A DNA stretch of 64,000 nt, from the NCBI RefSeq assembly GCF_024172165.1, contig NZ_JAMZEB010000002.1, positions 8,592,501 to 8,656,500 of the forward strand. Direction: 5' to 3'. Below are positions 40,983 through 49,242 of the stretch, piece by piece; positions within the stretch are counted from its first letter, which is position 1, and each line of letters begins with the position of its first letter. Under the pieces are notes generated by a model. The model ran no database searches, was not told where the DNA came from, and saw only the letters and a list, made by a program, of their open reading frames with translations. The position numbers were made by a program, and so were the translations under genes. This DNA comes from Nonomuraea thailandensis (lineage in GTDB: Bacteria > Actinomycetota > Actinomycetes > Streptosporangiales > Streptosporangiaceae).

Positions 40983-42062
40983 TCAGTTGAACAGCTTGAA
41001 CGGGCCGTTGAGTATGGCCTGCTCCAGCCCTTCGTCGTGCTCCTGGGCCAGGTCCCCGTAGTCGGCGCCGTGGCTCTTGAAGCCGTCCTCGCCGTAGGTC
41101 TGGCGGGCGTCCTCCTCGTGGCCGAGCTGGCTGCCCATGCGGTACGCCGCCCGGTTGGCCGCCTCCTCCTCCCGGCCGCGCGCCTCGGCGTACTCGCCCA
41201 GGTCCGTCCCGAGGGGGCTCGGGGTCCAGCGGCTCTTGGCGATCTCGACCTGCCGGACGAACTCCCCCGCCATGGCCTCGGGGGTGGACCAGCCGGCGCC
41301 GCCGATGTGGATGACTTTCAGGTTCCGGTTGTAGCCCGACCCGTACTCGTTCGGCCCGTTCTGGTACAGGGTCGTGATGCCGTGTTCCCTGGCGTACGCG
41401 AGCGCCTCCCGTCCCGCGGGCGTCTGGTTCAGCACGTGCTCGGCCGCCTCGCGGGCCTGCGCGTTGTCGTCGAAGGGGTCGAGGGAGAGCGTGTTGGCCG
41501 CCACCAGGGCCGTCTGGAGGCCGGGCACGATCATGAGGCGGCCGAAGATGCCCTTCGCGAGCCGCAGGGCGGCGACCGCGTTCCCGCCGATGTTCCGCTC
41601 GATCTGGGCGAGGGTGGCCTGGAGCGCCTTGCGCGTGCCCATGGTCCGGATCCTGGTGAAGAGCGCGCCCAGCGCCGGGCCCAGGGCGAAGGACCGGATG
41701 ACGGCCACCAGCAGGGCGAGGAGGGCGATCACGACGACGTACTTCCACACGGTGCGAAGCACCACGACCGCGGTCGTCCCGGTGCCGACCAGGGCGTTGG
41801 CCAGGGCCCCGTCGCCCATCCGCTCGTCCGTGCCGCTCCAGGAGCTCTCGAAGACGGAGACGTCGCCGCCGTAGTTGCCGGACGCCCTCACCTGGGAGAC
41901 AGCCGAGGCCGACTCCGCCCGGCCGCCCTGCGAGGCGGAGGCGAGGTCCATCCACGAGCCGGCCCCGTCGAGGCGCTGCGTCTCGTCGGCGCGCGGCCAC
42001 GGGGCGTCGGACGCGACCAGACCGTGCACCACCCGCAGCCCGGGCGGCATCTCCCAGCTCAC
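40983..42062 (-). CDS. putative secreted toxin-like protein with central hydrophobic segment
   Basis: 359 aa. The N-terminal ~90 residues are polar, two hydrophobic helices follow (about 98-130), and then a ~220-residue soluble C-terminal domain (NGPNEYGSGYNRNLKVIHIG, TPEAMAGEFVRQVEIAKSR, AANRAAYRMGSQLGHEED) with the character of a putative metallopeptidase or polymorphic-toxin tip; no classical HExxH is present. The gene follows an EspC/WXG-like gene with a GTGA overlap, a common setting for type VII-secreted effectors. No immunity gene is recognisable downstream, so toxin identity is only inferred. GTG start at 42062. Confidence 0.5.
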   Translation of the reverse strand: MSWEMPPGLRVVHGLVASDAPWPRADETQRLDGAGSWMDLASASQGGRAESASAVSQVRASGNYGGDVSVFESSWSGTDERMGDGALANALVGTGTTAVVVLRTVWKYVVVIALLALLVAVIRSFALGPALGALFTRIRTMGTRKALQATLAQIERNIGGNAVAALRLAKGIFGRLMIVPGLQTALVAANTLSLDPFDDNAQAREAAEHVLNQTPAGREALAYAREHGITTLYQNGPNEYGSGYNRNLKVIHIGGAGWSTPEAMAGEFVRQVEIAKSRWTPSPLGTDLGEYAEARGREEEAANRAAYRMGSQLGHEEDARQTYGEDGFKSHGADYGDLAQEHDEGLEQAILNGPFKLFN

Positions 42063-42403
42063 CGGTCCTCCAGCCCGGTCCGTACGCGCTCGGCCGGCTC
42101 GACGCCGGCCTGCTCGGCATGGGTGTAGTTCCGCTCCGACAGCTCGGCCTTCGCGGCGTGGCCGCGCAGCGTCTCCGCCGTGGCCCCGAACGCGTTGCGC
42201 ACCAGCTCGGTCAGCCCGGCGAACTCGACGTCGAACTGCGCCCCCGGCCGCTCGGGCGCCGCTCCGGCGCCGCCCGCGTGATCGGCCCGGCCCAGGGCGC
42301 CGCCCAGCGCCTGCTCCAGCTCGTCCGCCTGCTCCCTGAGCCTGCCTGCGGACACGGCCCGGCTGCCGTAGACGACCTGGATCCCGTCGCCGTTCTCGTT
42401 CAT
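42059..42403 (-). CDS. EspC/WXG100-like type VII secretion-associated protein
   Basis: 114 aa, mostly two long amphipathic helices (GRLREQADELEQALGGALGR and FAGLTELVRNAFGATAETLR) separated by a Gly/Ala linker, the pattern of the helical hairpins called EspC-family or ESX-type secretion targets. It lacks a clean WXG turn. ATG overlaps the YbaB-like stop (ATGA), and its own stop overlaps the toxin-like start. It may be a targeting or chaperone partner of the next protein. Confidence 0.6.
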   Translation of the reverse strand: MNENGDGIQVVYGSRAVSAGRLREQADELEQALGGALGRADHAGGAGAAPERPGAQFDVEFAGLTELVRNAFGATAETLRGHAAKAELSERNYTHAEQAGVEPAERVRTGLEDR

Positions 42404-42783
42404 CGCTGCGTGCCCTGCCGCATCAGCCGGTCCAGCCGCGCGGTCAGCTCGCCGGCGGCCAGCAGGATCTCGTTCATGTTGCCGCGGGCGTCGGCCTCGA
42501 TGTCCTTCAGCAGGGCGGTCAGCTCCGGCGTCTCCTGCCGCAGGACGTCGGGGACGGCCTGCATCGCGCGGTCCTGGGCGGCGGTGCGGGCCCGCCCGAA
42601 CGCCTCCTTGATCGCGGCGGCCAGCTCTTCGGACGGCAGCCGCATCGCCCTGGGGTCGATCACCAGCTCCACCAGATCGCTGGTGCCGTCGACCGTCACC
42701 TTGACCAGGCCGTTGGCCGCCGCCTCGACCTCCCGCAGCTCGGCGAACCGGTCCAGGAAGTCGGCCTCGTCCGAGGTCGCCAT
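42400..42783 (-). CDS. YbaB/EbfC-family nucleoid-associated protein
   Basis: 127 aa with the YbaB core: GLVKVTVDGTSDLVELVIDP (beta strands) flanked by long helices, AIKEAFGRARTAAQDRAMQ. YbaB proteins bind DNA as dimers. In actinobacteria, copies of this family commonly lead operons for WXG-like secreted proteins, as here. ATG at 42783 follows GTGGAGGGG; an in-frame GTG four codons earlier is less likely. Confidence 0.78.
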   Translation of the reverse strand: MATSDEADFLDRFAELREVEAAANGLVKVTVDGTSDLVELVIDPRAMRLPSEELAAAIKEAFGRARTAAQDRAMQAVPDVLRQETPELTALLKDIEADARGNMNEILLAAGELTARLDRLMRQGTQR

Positions 42784-42928
42784 GGGCCCCTCCACTTTCG
42801 GTCATGCTCGATGGCAAATTTCGGCCAAGGAGATCCAAGCAGAAGGCGTGGCGCCACCCCGGTGTCGATCTTGAGAGTTCGCCCACGGTTCACCGGAGGT
42901 TCCCCGCCGACAAGGGCCCGGGAACGCC

Positions 42929-42971
42929 AAAACCGCCCCTACCTGCGGTGTTTCCGCAGGTAAGAGGCGGT
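42929..42971 (-). terminator. rho-independent terminator of ssrA
   Basis: Two-part stem: TACCTGCGG/CCGCAGGTA (42940-42962, 5-base loop) extended by ACCGCC/GGCGGT (42932-42971) around small internal loops, followed on the minus strand by four T residues. It starts 7 bases after the CCA end of tmRNA. Confidence 0.85.
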
Positions 42972-42977
42972 CTGAAG

Positions 42978-43361
42978 TGGTGGAGGTGGCGGGAATCGAA
43001 CCCGCGTCCTTCAACCCCAAGTCAGGGCTTCTCCGGGCGCAGCCTGCTGTGTTTTTCTCAGCCCCGGCGATCACGCAGGCGAGTCGCCGACGGGCTCAGC
43101 CACTGTTTGGTTTCCCGATCGCCCCCGTGGCCGGGTTGATCGGTTGAGCCTTCTGACGATGCCAGACACCGGGCCGAAGGCACTCCCGGGCTGACAGTGG
43201 TTTCGCTACTTAGGCAGCGAGCGCCAGGTCAGACCTGGCAGCCACAGTGCTCTTGGAATTGGCACTTGTTGTTTGCGGTCACAGGATTAACGAGGTTATG
43301 TCCGCAGTCCTCGGCCCGCTTCACCTGGCTTGCAAGGTCAAAGTCGAAGCCAGTCACCCCC
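42978..43361 (-). ncRNA. ssrA: transfer-messenger RNA (tmRNA)
   Basis: 384 nt on the minus strand. The 3' end is a tRNA-like T arm (GCGGG-TTCGATT-CCCGC) and acceptor strand CACCTCC-A-CCA; the 5' end GGGGGTGACTGGCTTCGACT pairs with it over seven base pairs including one G-U. The message frame (complement of 43210-43263) encodes ANSKSTVAARSDLALAA followed by TAA: a resume codon GCC, a 17-residue tag, and the LALAA-type degron end. It rescues stalled ribosomes together with SmpB, whose gene lies 2 kb upstream on the same strand. A terminator follows at 42929-42971. Confidence 0.95.
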
Positions 43362-43671
43362 TGTGCAGTTTTCAACACGCGCCCCGTCGGGACGAGGCCC
43401 GCGCATTGATGAATCTACAGGGGACAACACCCTCAACGCCAACTTAATTCCAGGTGCAGCCGCACATGCCGAAACCCCCGGGAGCGTGGCACAACGGCGC
43501 GCGCTCCCGGGGGCCGACCGGCAGGGTCGAGCCGGTCCGGACGGCAGGACTTCCCCCGAGATGAAGTCCTGATCTCATCACGGCGACTGGAACCGCAACC
43601 CCCCGAGCGGGCCCAGTCATTGAGTAAGACGCAATCGGGTGCCCGGATGGTTGCTCAGCGTCGCGACAATT
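43362..43671 (-). promoter_or_regulatory. intergenic space: ssrA promoter region and upstream terminator
   Basis: 310 bases without a coding sequence between ssrA and the penicillin-binding-like gene. It contains the hairpin at 43475-43513 and, on the minus strand, a possible promoter for ssrA: TAGATT (-10, complement of 43412-43417) with TTGGCG about 19 bases before it. A start there would leave a ~45-nt leader to be removed by RNase P. No other structure was seen. Confidence 0.4.
43475..43513 (-). terminator. long-stem hairpin ending the smpB-PBP transcript
   Basis: Perfect 12-bp stem CCCCCGGGAGCG/CGCTCCCGGGGG with a 15-base loop, followed on the minus strand by TTTC. It separates the PBP-like gene (stop at 43672) from ssrA. 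Confidence 0.7.
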
Positions 43672-45543
43672 TCACGACGGGTTGCGCAGGCCCGCGAAGA
43701 AGCTGCCCGCCACGGCCGCCGCGTCGTAGTTCTTGGTCAGCACCGCGATGGCCACGTCGCCCTGCCAGCCGACGAACCAGCCCTGCTGGTCGGCCGCCGA
43801 CGCCCGGACGCCGTAGACGCGGCCCTTGCCCGCCTGGGCGGGCGTGCCGGCCGCGCCGGCCCGCATCATGGTCATCAGCGCGGTGCGGACCTTGGCGTCC
43901 ATCGGCACCGGGGCAGGCTGGACGACCGGCTTCGCCTCGGCCGACGGGTCGGGCGACTTCGGGTCGGTGACCAGCACCGGCGGCCGCCACGTGCCCGAGC
44001 CCACCGCCGCGGCCACCAGGGCCATGCTGAGCGGGCTCATCTCGACGTTCTGGCCCGCGATGGCCTTGGCCTTGTCGGCGTCGCTGGACAGCTCCGGCAG
44101 CGTCCCGCTGAACGACTTGAGCGGCAGCCGCCACGGCTGCCCCACGCCGAACGCCTTCGCGCTGCGCTGCAGGTCGTCGGCCGTGACGCGGCGGGCCAGC
44201 GAGGCCAGCGCGGTCACGCAGCCCTTGGCGAAGTTCTCCTGGAAGGTGGCCGACGTCGTGACGCCCGCGGCCTGCCCGGCGTGCACGAACTTGGCCCCGC
44301 CCACGGTGCGCTCCTGCGGGCAGGCCAGCTTCTGCTTGGTGCTCACGCCCTTCTTCAGCAACGCGTCGGCCGCCACGATCGAGAACGCCGTGCCGGCCGG
44401 GAACTTGCCGGCCAGCGCGTCGCGCTCCTGGTGCAGGCCCTTGGTGCTGACGGCGAGGATCTCGCCGGTGTCGCGCTGCACCGCCACCAGCGCGCTCGTC
44501 CCGGTGTCGGCCACCGCCTGCTCGGCCGCGGCCTGCGTGGCCCGGTCGATCGTGGTCTTGACCGAGACGTTCTGCCGGCCCGGCCACCCTTCGAGCTCGG
44601 CGACCTGGCGGCCGGTCTTGAGGTCGAGGGTGATCACCTTGGTCTCGGTGGAGCCCGTCAGGTAGTTCTGGTAGGCCTGCTGCAGGCCGTTCCTGCCCAC
44701 CGAGTCACCGGCCCGCTGCGGGCCGCCGAGCTTCTGCTCCGTCTCGGGCGTGAGCGCGCTGACATTGCCCACGAGCTGGCGGGGCGCGTCGGGATCGACG
44801 GGCTGCTTCTGCGGCTCGACCTTGATCCCGTCGATGGCCTCCAGCTTCGACTGCAACGACTGGTAACGCGAGCGCCCGAACGTCACGAGCTGGACGAACT
44901 TCTCCGGAGGAGAGGACCTGACCCGGCTCAGCAGCCGGTCCTGGGCGTAGCCGGTGACCTCCGCCAGCTTGGTGACCACCTCTTCCGCCCGGCCGCCGAG
45001 CTGGTTGGGGTAGACGCCCGCGACGTAGAGCAGGGTGTCGCTCTGGAGCGGGTCACCCGCCCTGTCGACGATCGGCTGACGCGGCCTGGGCTGGGTGTCG
45101 ACCGCGAAGCGCTGCCCCTCCTTGAGCTCCGGATGCAGCACCGAGGGTGACCAGCGCACCTTCCAGGAGCCGTCGACCAGGTGCAGCGGCAGCACGCCTT
45201 CGTAGCCCCACAGGGGGTTGTTCTCCCCCAGGTCGACCTCGGCGTGGAAGTCGGCCTTGGATTCGTCGCCGGTCATGCTGATGCTCTTGATCTTGAAGCG
45301 GAACGAGGCCGCGTCGAGCTCCAGCTTGGCGTCGGCCAGAGCCTTGCGCACCGTCGCCACGTCACCGTCGGTGCGGCCGGCGGCCAGCTCGTAGTCCTCC
45401 GTCTGCCAGCCCACGAGGAAGTCACGCACCGCGTCGTGCGGTGACGGCTCCTCGAAGCAGCCGGTCAGCGTCGTGCTCGCGACCGCCAGGGTGACGGTCG
45501 CGGCCAGGGTGCGGCGGGCGCGTCTCATCGGTTGCGGTGTCAC
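43672..45543 (-). CDS. penicillin-binding protein homologue with degenerate active site
   Basis: 623 aa. Lipoprotein-like signal (LTGC, Cys29), an NTF2-like MecA_N domain (about 34-148), a PBP dimerisation-like region (150-300) and a transpeptidase-fold domain (about 300-620). The SxxK motif reads TAFS (385-388, context FPAGTAFSIV), so both the Ser and Lys of the expected STFK are changed; the SxN loop is not recognisable (FAKGCVTALASLA), and KTG is replaced by VYG before GWFVGW. It is therefore probably catalytically inactive, with a structural or regulatory role in division or wall synthesis. GTG at 45543 or ATG at 45528 could be the start. It follows smpB by 4 bases. Confidence 0.83.
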   Translation of the reverse strand: MTPQPMRRARRTLAATVTLAVASTTLTGCFEEPSPHDAVRDFLVGWQTEDYELAAGRTDGDVATVRKALADAKLELDAASFRFKIKSISMTGDESKADFHAEVDLGENNPLWGYEGVLPLHLVDGSWKVRWSPSVLHPELKEGQRFAVDTQPRPRQPIVDRAGDPLQSDTLLYVAGVYPNQLGGRAEEVVTKLAEVTGYAQDRLLSRVRSSPPEKFVQLVTFGRSRYQSLQSKLEAIDGIKVEPQKQPVDPDAPRQLVGNVSALTPETEQKLGGPQRAGDSVGRNGLQQAYQNYLTGSTETKVITLDLKTGRQVAELEGWPGRQNVSVKTTIDRATQAAAEQAVADTGTSALVAVQRDTGEILAVSTKGLHQERDALAGKFPAGTAFSIVAADALLKKGVSTKQKLACPQERTVGGAKFVHAGQAAGVTTSATFQENFAKGCVTALASLARRVTADDLQRSAKAFGVGQPWRLPLKSFSGTLPELSSDADKAKAIAGQNVEMSPLSMALVAAAVGSGTWRPPVLVTDPKSPDPSAEAKPVVQPAPVPMDAKVRTALMTMMRAGAAGTPAQAGKGRVYGVRASAADQQGWFVGWQGDVAIAVLTKNYDAAAVAGSFFAGLRNPS

Positions 45544-45547
45544 ACTC

Positions 45548-46015
45548 TCATCGGTTGCGCTGCCGCAGTGCCCGGGCCATCTCCCGCTTGGCCTGCTGCT
45601 CCGCCAGCGCCTGCCGCTTGTCCCAGTCTTTCTTGCCCCGGGCCACGGCGATCTCGACCTTGGCCCTGCCGTCCTTGAAGTAGAGCGTCAGCGGCACGAT
45701 CGTGAGCCCGCCCTCCTTCGTCTTGGCGGCGAGCTTCTCGATCTCCTTGCGGTGCAGCAGCAGCTTGCGCTTGCGGCGCGCCGCGTGGTTGGTCCACGTG
45801 CCCTGCGAGTATTCGGGAATGTGGACGTTGAGCAGCCACGCTTCGTTGCCGTCGATGCTGGCGTAGCCGTCGACGAGCGAGGCGCGGCCCTCGCGTAGCG
45901 ACTTCACCTCGGTGCCCTGCAGCACGAGACCCGCCTCGAAAGTGTCCTCGACGTGGTAGTCGTGCCGAGCACGTTTGTTCTGGGCGATGACCTTCCGCCC
46001 GGTCTCACGTGGCAT
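45548..46015 (-). CDS. smpB: SsrA-binding protein SmpB
   Basis: 155 aa with the complete SmpB OB fold: VIAQNKRARHDYHVEDTFEA at the start, GTEVKSLREGRASLVDGYA, the LNVHIPEYSQGTW loop, LLLHRKEIEKL, and the basic C-terminal tail (KKDWDKRQALAEQQAKREMA) that enters the ribosomal mRNA path. It binds the tRNA-like end of tmRNA; ssrA lies just downstream. It is 48 bases after ftsX on the same strand. Confidence 0.96.
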   Translation of the reverse strand: MPRETGRKVIAQNKRARHDYHVEDTFEAGLVLQGTEVKSLREGRASLVDGYASIDGNEAWLLNVHIPEYSQGTWTNHAARRKRKLLLHRKEIEKLAAKTKEGGLTIVPLTLYFKDGRAKVEIAVARGKKDWDKRQALAEQQAKREMARALRQRNR

Positions 46016-46063
46016 GCTTCGACTTTACCGGCGACCGGGGCGGTCACGACCCAAGCGCACTCG

Positions 46064-46963
46064 CTACACCCTGAGGTAGCGGCGCAGCGTCACGAACGAG
46101 GCCAGGATACAGATCACGACACCGATGACCATGGTGAGCGTGATCGTCTGAGCCAGGTCGTTCCAGCCGAGCCCGGTGCCGAAGAAGTTGACGACCTCGT
46201 CGAACAGGAACACCTTCGCCAGGATCAGGATGACCGCGGCGAACACCCCGCCGACCAGGCCGGCGATGACGCCCTCCATGACGAACGGAAGCTGGATGTA
46301 GAGGTTGGAGGCGCCGACCAGCCGCATGATGCCCGTCTCCCTGCGCCGGTTGAACGCCGACAGCCGCACCGTGTTGCCGATCAGCAGGGCGGCCGCCAGC
46401 ACCAGGACGACGGCCACCGACAGAGCGGCGAACGCCAGCGTGTTGAGCAGGTTGAAGAACGGGGCGATGAGCTGTTTCTGGTCCATCACCTGCGCCACGC
46501 CGGGCTGGCCCTTCATGGCGTCGATGACGGGCTGGTAGTTGTCGGGGTTCTCCAGGCTGATCCTGAACGACTGGGGCAGGTCCTCGACCTTGGTCGCGTC
46601 GACGAGGGCCTTGTTGGACGAGAACGACTGCTTGAAGTTCTCGTACGCGGCGGCCTCGTCCTCGAACACCACTCCCTTGACGCCGGGGGTGTTGTTGATG
46701 TGCTCCTGGAGCGCCTTGGTCTGCGCGGGCGAGATCGCCTTGCCGTTGCAGGCCGGCATGGCCGTCCCCTTCTTACAGAGGAAGACCGAGATTTCGACCT
46801 TGTCGTCCCAGTAGCCCTTCATCAGCCCGACCTGACTGTTGATCATCAGGCCGACGCCGAGCAGCGCCATGCTGACCGCCACGGTGATCACCACGGCGAT
46901 CGTCATGGTCAGGTTGCGACGGAGGCCGATCCAGACCTCGGAGAAGATGAAATTCGCCCGCAT
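46064..46963 (-). CDS. ftsX: cell-division ABC transporter permease FtsX
   Basis: 299 aa with the FtsX layout: helix 1 (about 21-43), a large exported domain (45-175) with a Cys pair (FLCKKGTAMPACNG), and three C-terminal helices separated by a cytosolic loop with RRETGIMRLVGASNLYIQLP. With FtsE it controls peptidoglycan hydrolases at the septum or tip. It follows ftsE by 20 bases. Confidence 0.95.
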   Translation of the reverse strand: MRANFIFSEVWIGLRRNLTMTIAVVITVAVSMALLGVGLMINSQVGLMKGYWDDKVEISVFLCKKGTAMPACNGKAISPAQTKALQEHINNTPGVKGVVFEDEAAAYENFKQSFSSNKALVDATKVEDLPQSFRISLENPDNYQPVIDAMKGQPGVAQVMDQKQLIAPFFNLLNTLAFAALSVAVVLVLAAALLIGNTVRLSAFNRRRETGIMRLVGASNLYIQLPFVMEGVIAGLVGGVFAAVILILAKVFLFDEVVNFFGTGLGWNDLAQTITLTMVIGVVICILASFVTLRRYLRV

Positions 46964-46983
46964 GTCTTGTCTGCAGCTCCCTG

Positions 46984-47673
46984 TCAGTACGCCTGGCCGT
47001 ACACGCCACGCGACTGGTCACGGACGATCTTGCCGTCCTCCAGCTCCACGACACGCTTGCGCATGGAGTCGACGATGGCCGCGTCGTGCGTGGCCATGAC
47101 GACCGTGGTGCCAGTCCTGTTGATGCGGTCGAGCACCTTCATGATGCCGATGCTCGTCGCGGGGTCGATGTTGCCCGTGGGCTCGTCGGCCAGCAGGATC
47201 ATCGGCCTGTTGACGAACGCGCGGGCCATGGCGACGCGTTGCTGCTCGCCGCCGGACAGCTCGTCGGGCATGCGGTGGGCCTTGCCCTCCAGGCCGACCA
47301 GCTCGACGACCTCGGGCACCACCTTGCGGATGAACCGCCGGGGCTTACCGATGACCTCGAGGGCGAACGCCACGTTCTCGTAGACGTTCTTGTTCGGGAG
47401 CAGCCTGAAGTCCTGGAAGACGCAGCCGATGCGGCGGCGCAGGTGCGGCACCTTGAAGTTGGAGAGGCGGGCCAGGTCCTTGCCGGCGACGTGGATCGCG
47501 CCGGAGTTGGGCCGCTCCTCCTTCAGGATCAGACGCAGGAACGTCGACTTGCCTGATCCCGAGGGACCGACGAGGAACACGAACTCACCCTTGTCCACGT
47601 CAACGGATACGTGGTCGAGGGCGGGCCGGTTCTGGTTCGCGTAGACCTTGGTGACATTATCGAAATGGATCAC
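46984..47673 (-). CDS. ftsE: cell-division ATP-binding protein FtsE
   Basis: 229 aa ABC ATPase. Walker A GPSGSGKST (about 37-45), Q-loop VFQDFRLLPNKNVYENVAF, signature LSGGEQQRVAMARA, Walker B ILLADEPTGNID and the H-loop THD are all intact. MIHFDNVTKVY is the typical FtsE N terminus. It is the first gene of the ftsE-ftsX-smpB-PBP-like string and is divergent from a small zinc-ribbon gene. Confidence 0.96.
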   Translation of the reverse strand: MIHFDNVTKVYANQNRPALDHVSVDVDKGEFVFLVGPSGSGKSTFLRLILKEERPNSGAIHVAGKDLARLSNFKVPHLRRRIGCVFQDFRLLPNKNVYENVAFALEVIGKPRRFIRKVVPEVVELVGLEGKAHRMPDELSGGEQQRVAMARAFVNRPMILLADEPTGNIDPATSIGIMKVLDRINRTGTTVVMATHDAAIVDSMRKRVVELEDGKIVRDQSRGVYGQAY

Positions 47674-47859
47674 GAGAGCATCACGGCATGCCAGTCTAGG
47701 GGTCAGGACGGAAGCGAGGGTGGCACATGCCCACTTCCCGCCACCGGCCGATCGGGGGCGTTGACTTTACTGATGATCGACGTTCCGATTGGCCAGACGA
47801 CAGTCTAGGGGGAAGACTGGCATGGAACGTCCATAACGGAAACAAAACGATTGTGCGGC

Positions 47860-47865
47860 TAGACT
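47860..47865 (+). promoter_or_regulatory. candidate -10 box for a leaderless transcript
   Basis: TAGACT lies 10 bases before the ATG at 47876, the spacing expected when transcription starts at or very near the start codon. No clear -35 hexamer is visible and no Shine-Dalgarno precedes the ATG. Confidence 0.35.
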
Positions 47866-47875
47866 TGGGGCTGTC

Positions 47876-48067
47876 ATGAGTTGTGAACACCTCGTATGCG
47901 CCCAGTGCGCTCACCCCGTGGTCGAGGGGCGCTGCCCCGTCTGCCGCGCCAACAGGGAGCGGATGCACAACCACGGCTTCGCCGGGTTGTCACCCGCCCT
48001 CGTCGCCCTGCTCCTCGTCGCCCTGCTGCTGCTGAGCCTCGCGGCCCAGCACCTGCTCGGCACCTGA
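47876..48067 (+). CDS. small zinc-ribbon membrane protein
   Basis: 63 aa. Two CxxC pairs (CAQC and CPVC, in CAQCAHPVVEGRCPVCRANR) form a likely zinc ribbon, and a single hydrophobic helix (ALVALLLVALLLLSLA) ends three or four residues before the C terminus. It is probably a tail-anchored protein with the ribbon in the cytosol. It is divergent from ftsE and converges on prfB with 12 bases between stops. Function unknown; similar small proteins occur in this place in related genera as far as I recall. Confidence 0.65.
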   Translation: MSCEHLVCAQCAHPVVEGRCPVCRANRERMHNHGFAGLSPALVALLLVALLLLSLAAQHLLGT

Positions 48068-48079
48068 CCTGCTCGGCAC

Positions 48080-49195
48080 CTACTCGGCGCCCGACTCCTG
48101 GCGCCGCATCCAGCGGATCTCCGACTCGATGAACTCGTCGAGGTCGCCGTCGAGCACCGCTGACGGGTTGCCCGCCTCCGTGCCCGTGCGCAGGTCCTTC
48201 ACGATCTGGTACGGGTGCAGCACGTAGTTGCGGATCTGCGTGCCCCACGACGTGGTCGTGGCGCCGCGCAGCTCCGACATCTTCTCCGCCTCCTCCTGCC
48301 GCTTGCGCTCCAGGAGCTTGGCCTGAAGGACGTTCATGGCCGTCGCGCGGTTCTGGAGCTGGGAGCGCTCGTTCTGGCAGGAGACCACGATGCCGGACGG
48401 CAGGTGCGTGATGCGCACGGCCGAGTCGGTGGTGTTGACGCCCTGGCCGCCGGGGCCGCTGGAGCGGTAGACGTCGACGCGGATCTCGTCCTCGTTGATG
48501 TCGATGTGGTCGGTCTGCTCGACGACCGGCACGATGTCGACGCCGGCGAACGAGGTCTGCCGCCGCCCCTGGTTGTCGAACGGGCTGATGCGGACCAGCC
48601 GGTGGGTGCCGTGCTCGCCGCGCAGCGTGCCGTAGGCGTAGGGGGCCTTGATCGTGAACGTGGCCGACTTGATGCCGGCCTCCTCCGCGTAGGAGGTGTC
48701 GTAGACCTCGGTGGCGTAGCCCTTGCGCTCGGCGTAGCGCAGGTACATGCGCAGCAGCATCTCGGCCCAGTCGGCCGCGTCGACGCCGCCGGCCTGCGAG
48801 TTGATGGTGACGAGCGCCTCGCGGGCGTCGTACTCGCCCGACAGGAGCGTGCGGACCTCCAGGGCGCCGATGTCGGCCTTCAGCCCCTCCAGCTCCTTGT
48901 CGGCCTCGGCGCGCGTGTCGTCGTCGCCTTCCTCGGCCGCCAGCTCGTACAGGACCGTGAGGTCCTCCAGACGGCGCGCGACGCCCTCCACGCGGTTGAG
49001 CTCGCCCTGGAGGTGGGAGAGCTTGCTGGTGACCTTCTGGGCCTGCTCAGGGTCGTCCCAGAGGTCGGGCGCGGCAACCTGCTGCTCCAGCTCCGCGATC
49101 TGCTTGCGCATCGCGTCGAGGTCGAGCACGTCCTGGATGCTGCGGAGCGTGCCCCGGAGCTCGTTGATCTCTTCTGCCGGATCGATGCCTGCCAC
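48080..49195 (-). CDS. prfB: peptide chain release factor 2
   Basis: 371 aa class I release factor. The SPF tripeptide (204-206, RISPFDNQG) reads UGA/UAA stop codons and the GGQ motif (249-251, SGPGGQGVN) triggers peptidyl-tRNA hydrolysis. There is no programmed frameshift site; the frame is continuous, as usual in actinobacteria. GTG at 49195 follows TTGGGAG and gives the VAGIDPAEEI start common to the family; upstream in-frame codons look non-coding. Confidence 0.95.
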   Translation of the reverse strand: MAGIDPAEEINELRGTLRSIQDVLDLDAMRKQIAELEQQVAAPDLWDDPEQAQKVTSKLSHLQGELNRVEGVARRLEDLTVLYELAAEEGDDDTRAEADKELEGLKADIGALEVRTLLSGEYDAREALVTINSQAGGVDAADWAEMLLRMYLRYAERKGYATEVYDTSYAEEAGIKSATFTIKAPYAYGTLRGEHGTHRLVRISPFDNQGRRQTSFAGVDIVPVVEQTDHIDINEDEIRVDVYRSSGPGGQGVNTTDSAVRITHLPSGIVVSCQNERSQLQNRATAMNVLQAKLLERKRQEEAEKMSELRGATTTSWGTQIRNYVLHPYQIVKDLRTGTEAGNPSAVLDGDLDEFIESEIRWMRRQESGAE

Positions 49196-49242
49196 GTCTC
49201 CCAAGGGTACGCGACCCTCGCGGGCCCGAATAACATGGCGAG

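Noticed and set aside
42978..43015. A tRNA gene suggested by the T arm and CCA end
   Set aside because: No D or anticodon arm adjoins; the 5' partner is 384 bases away and the LALAA tag frame lies between, so this is tmRNA.
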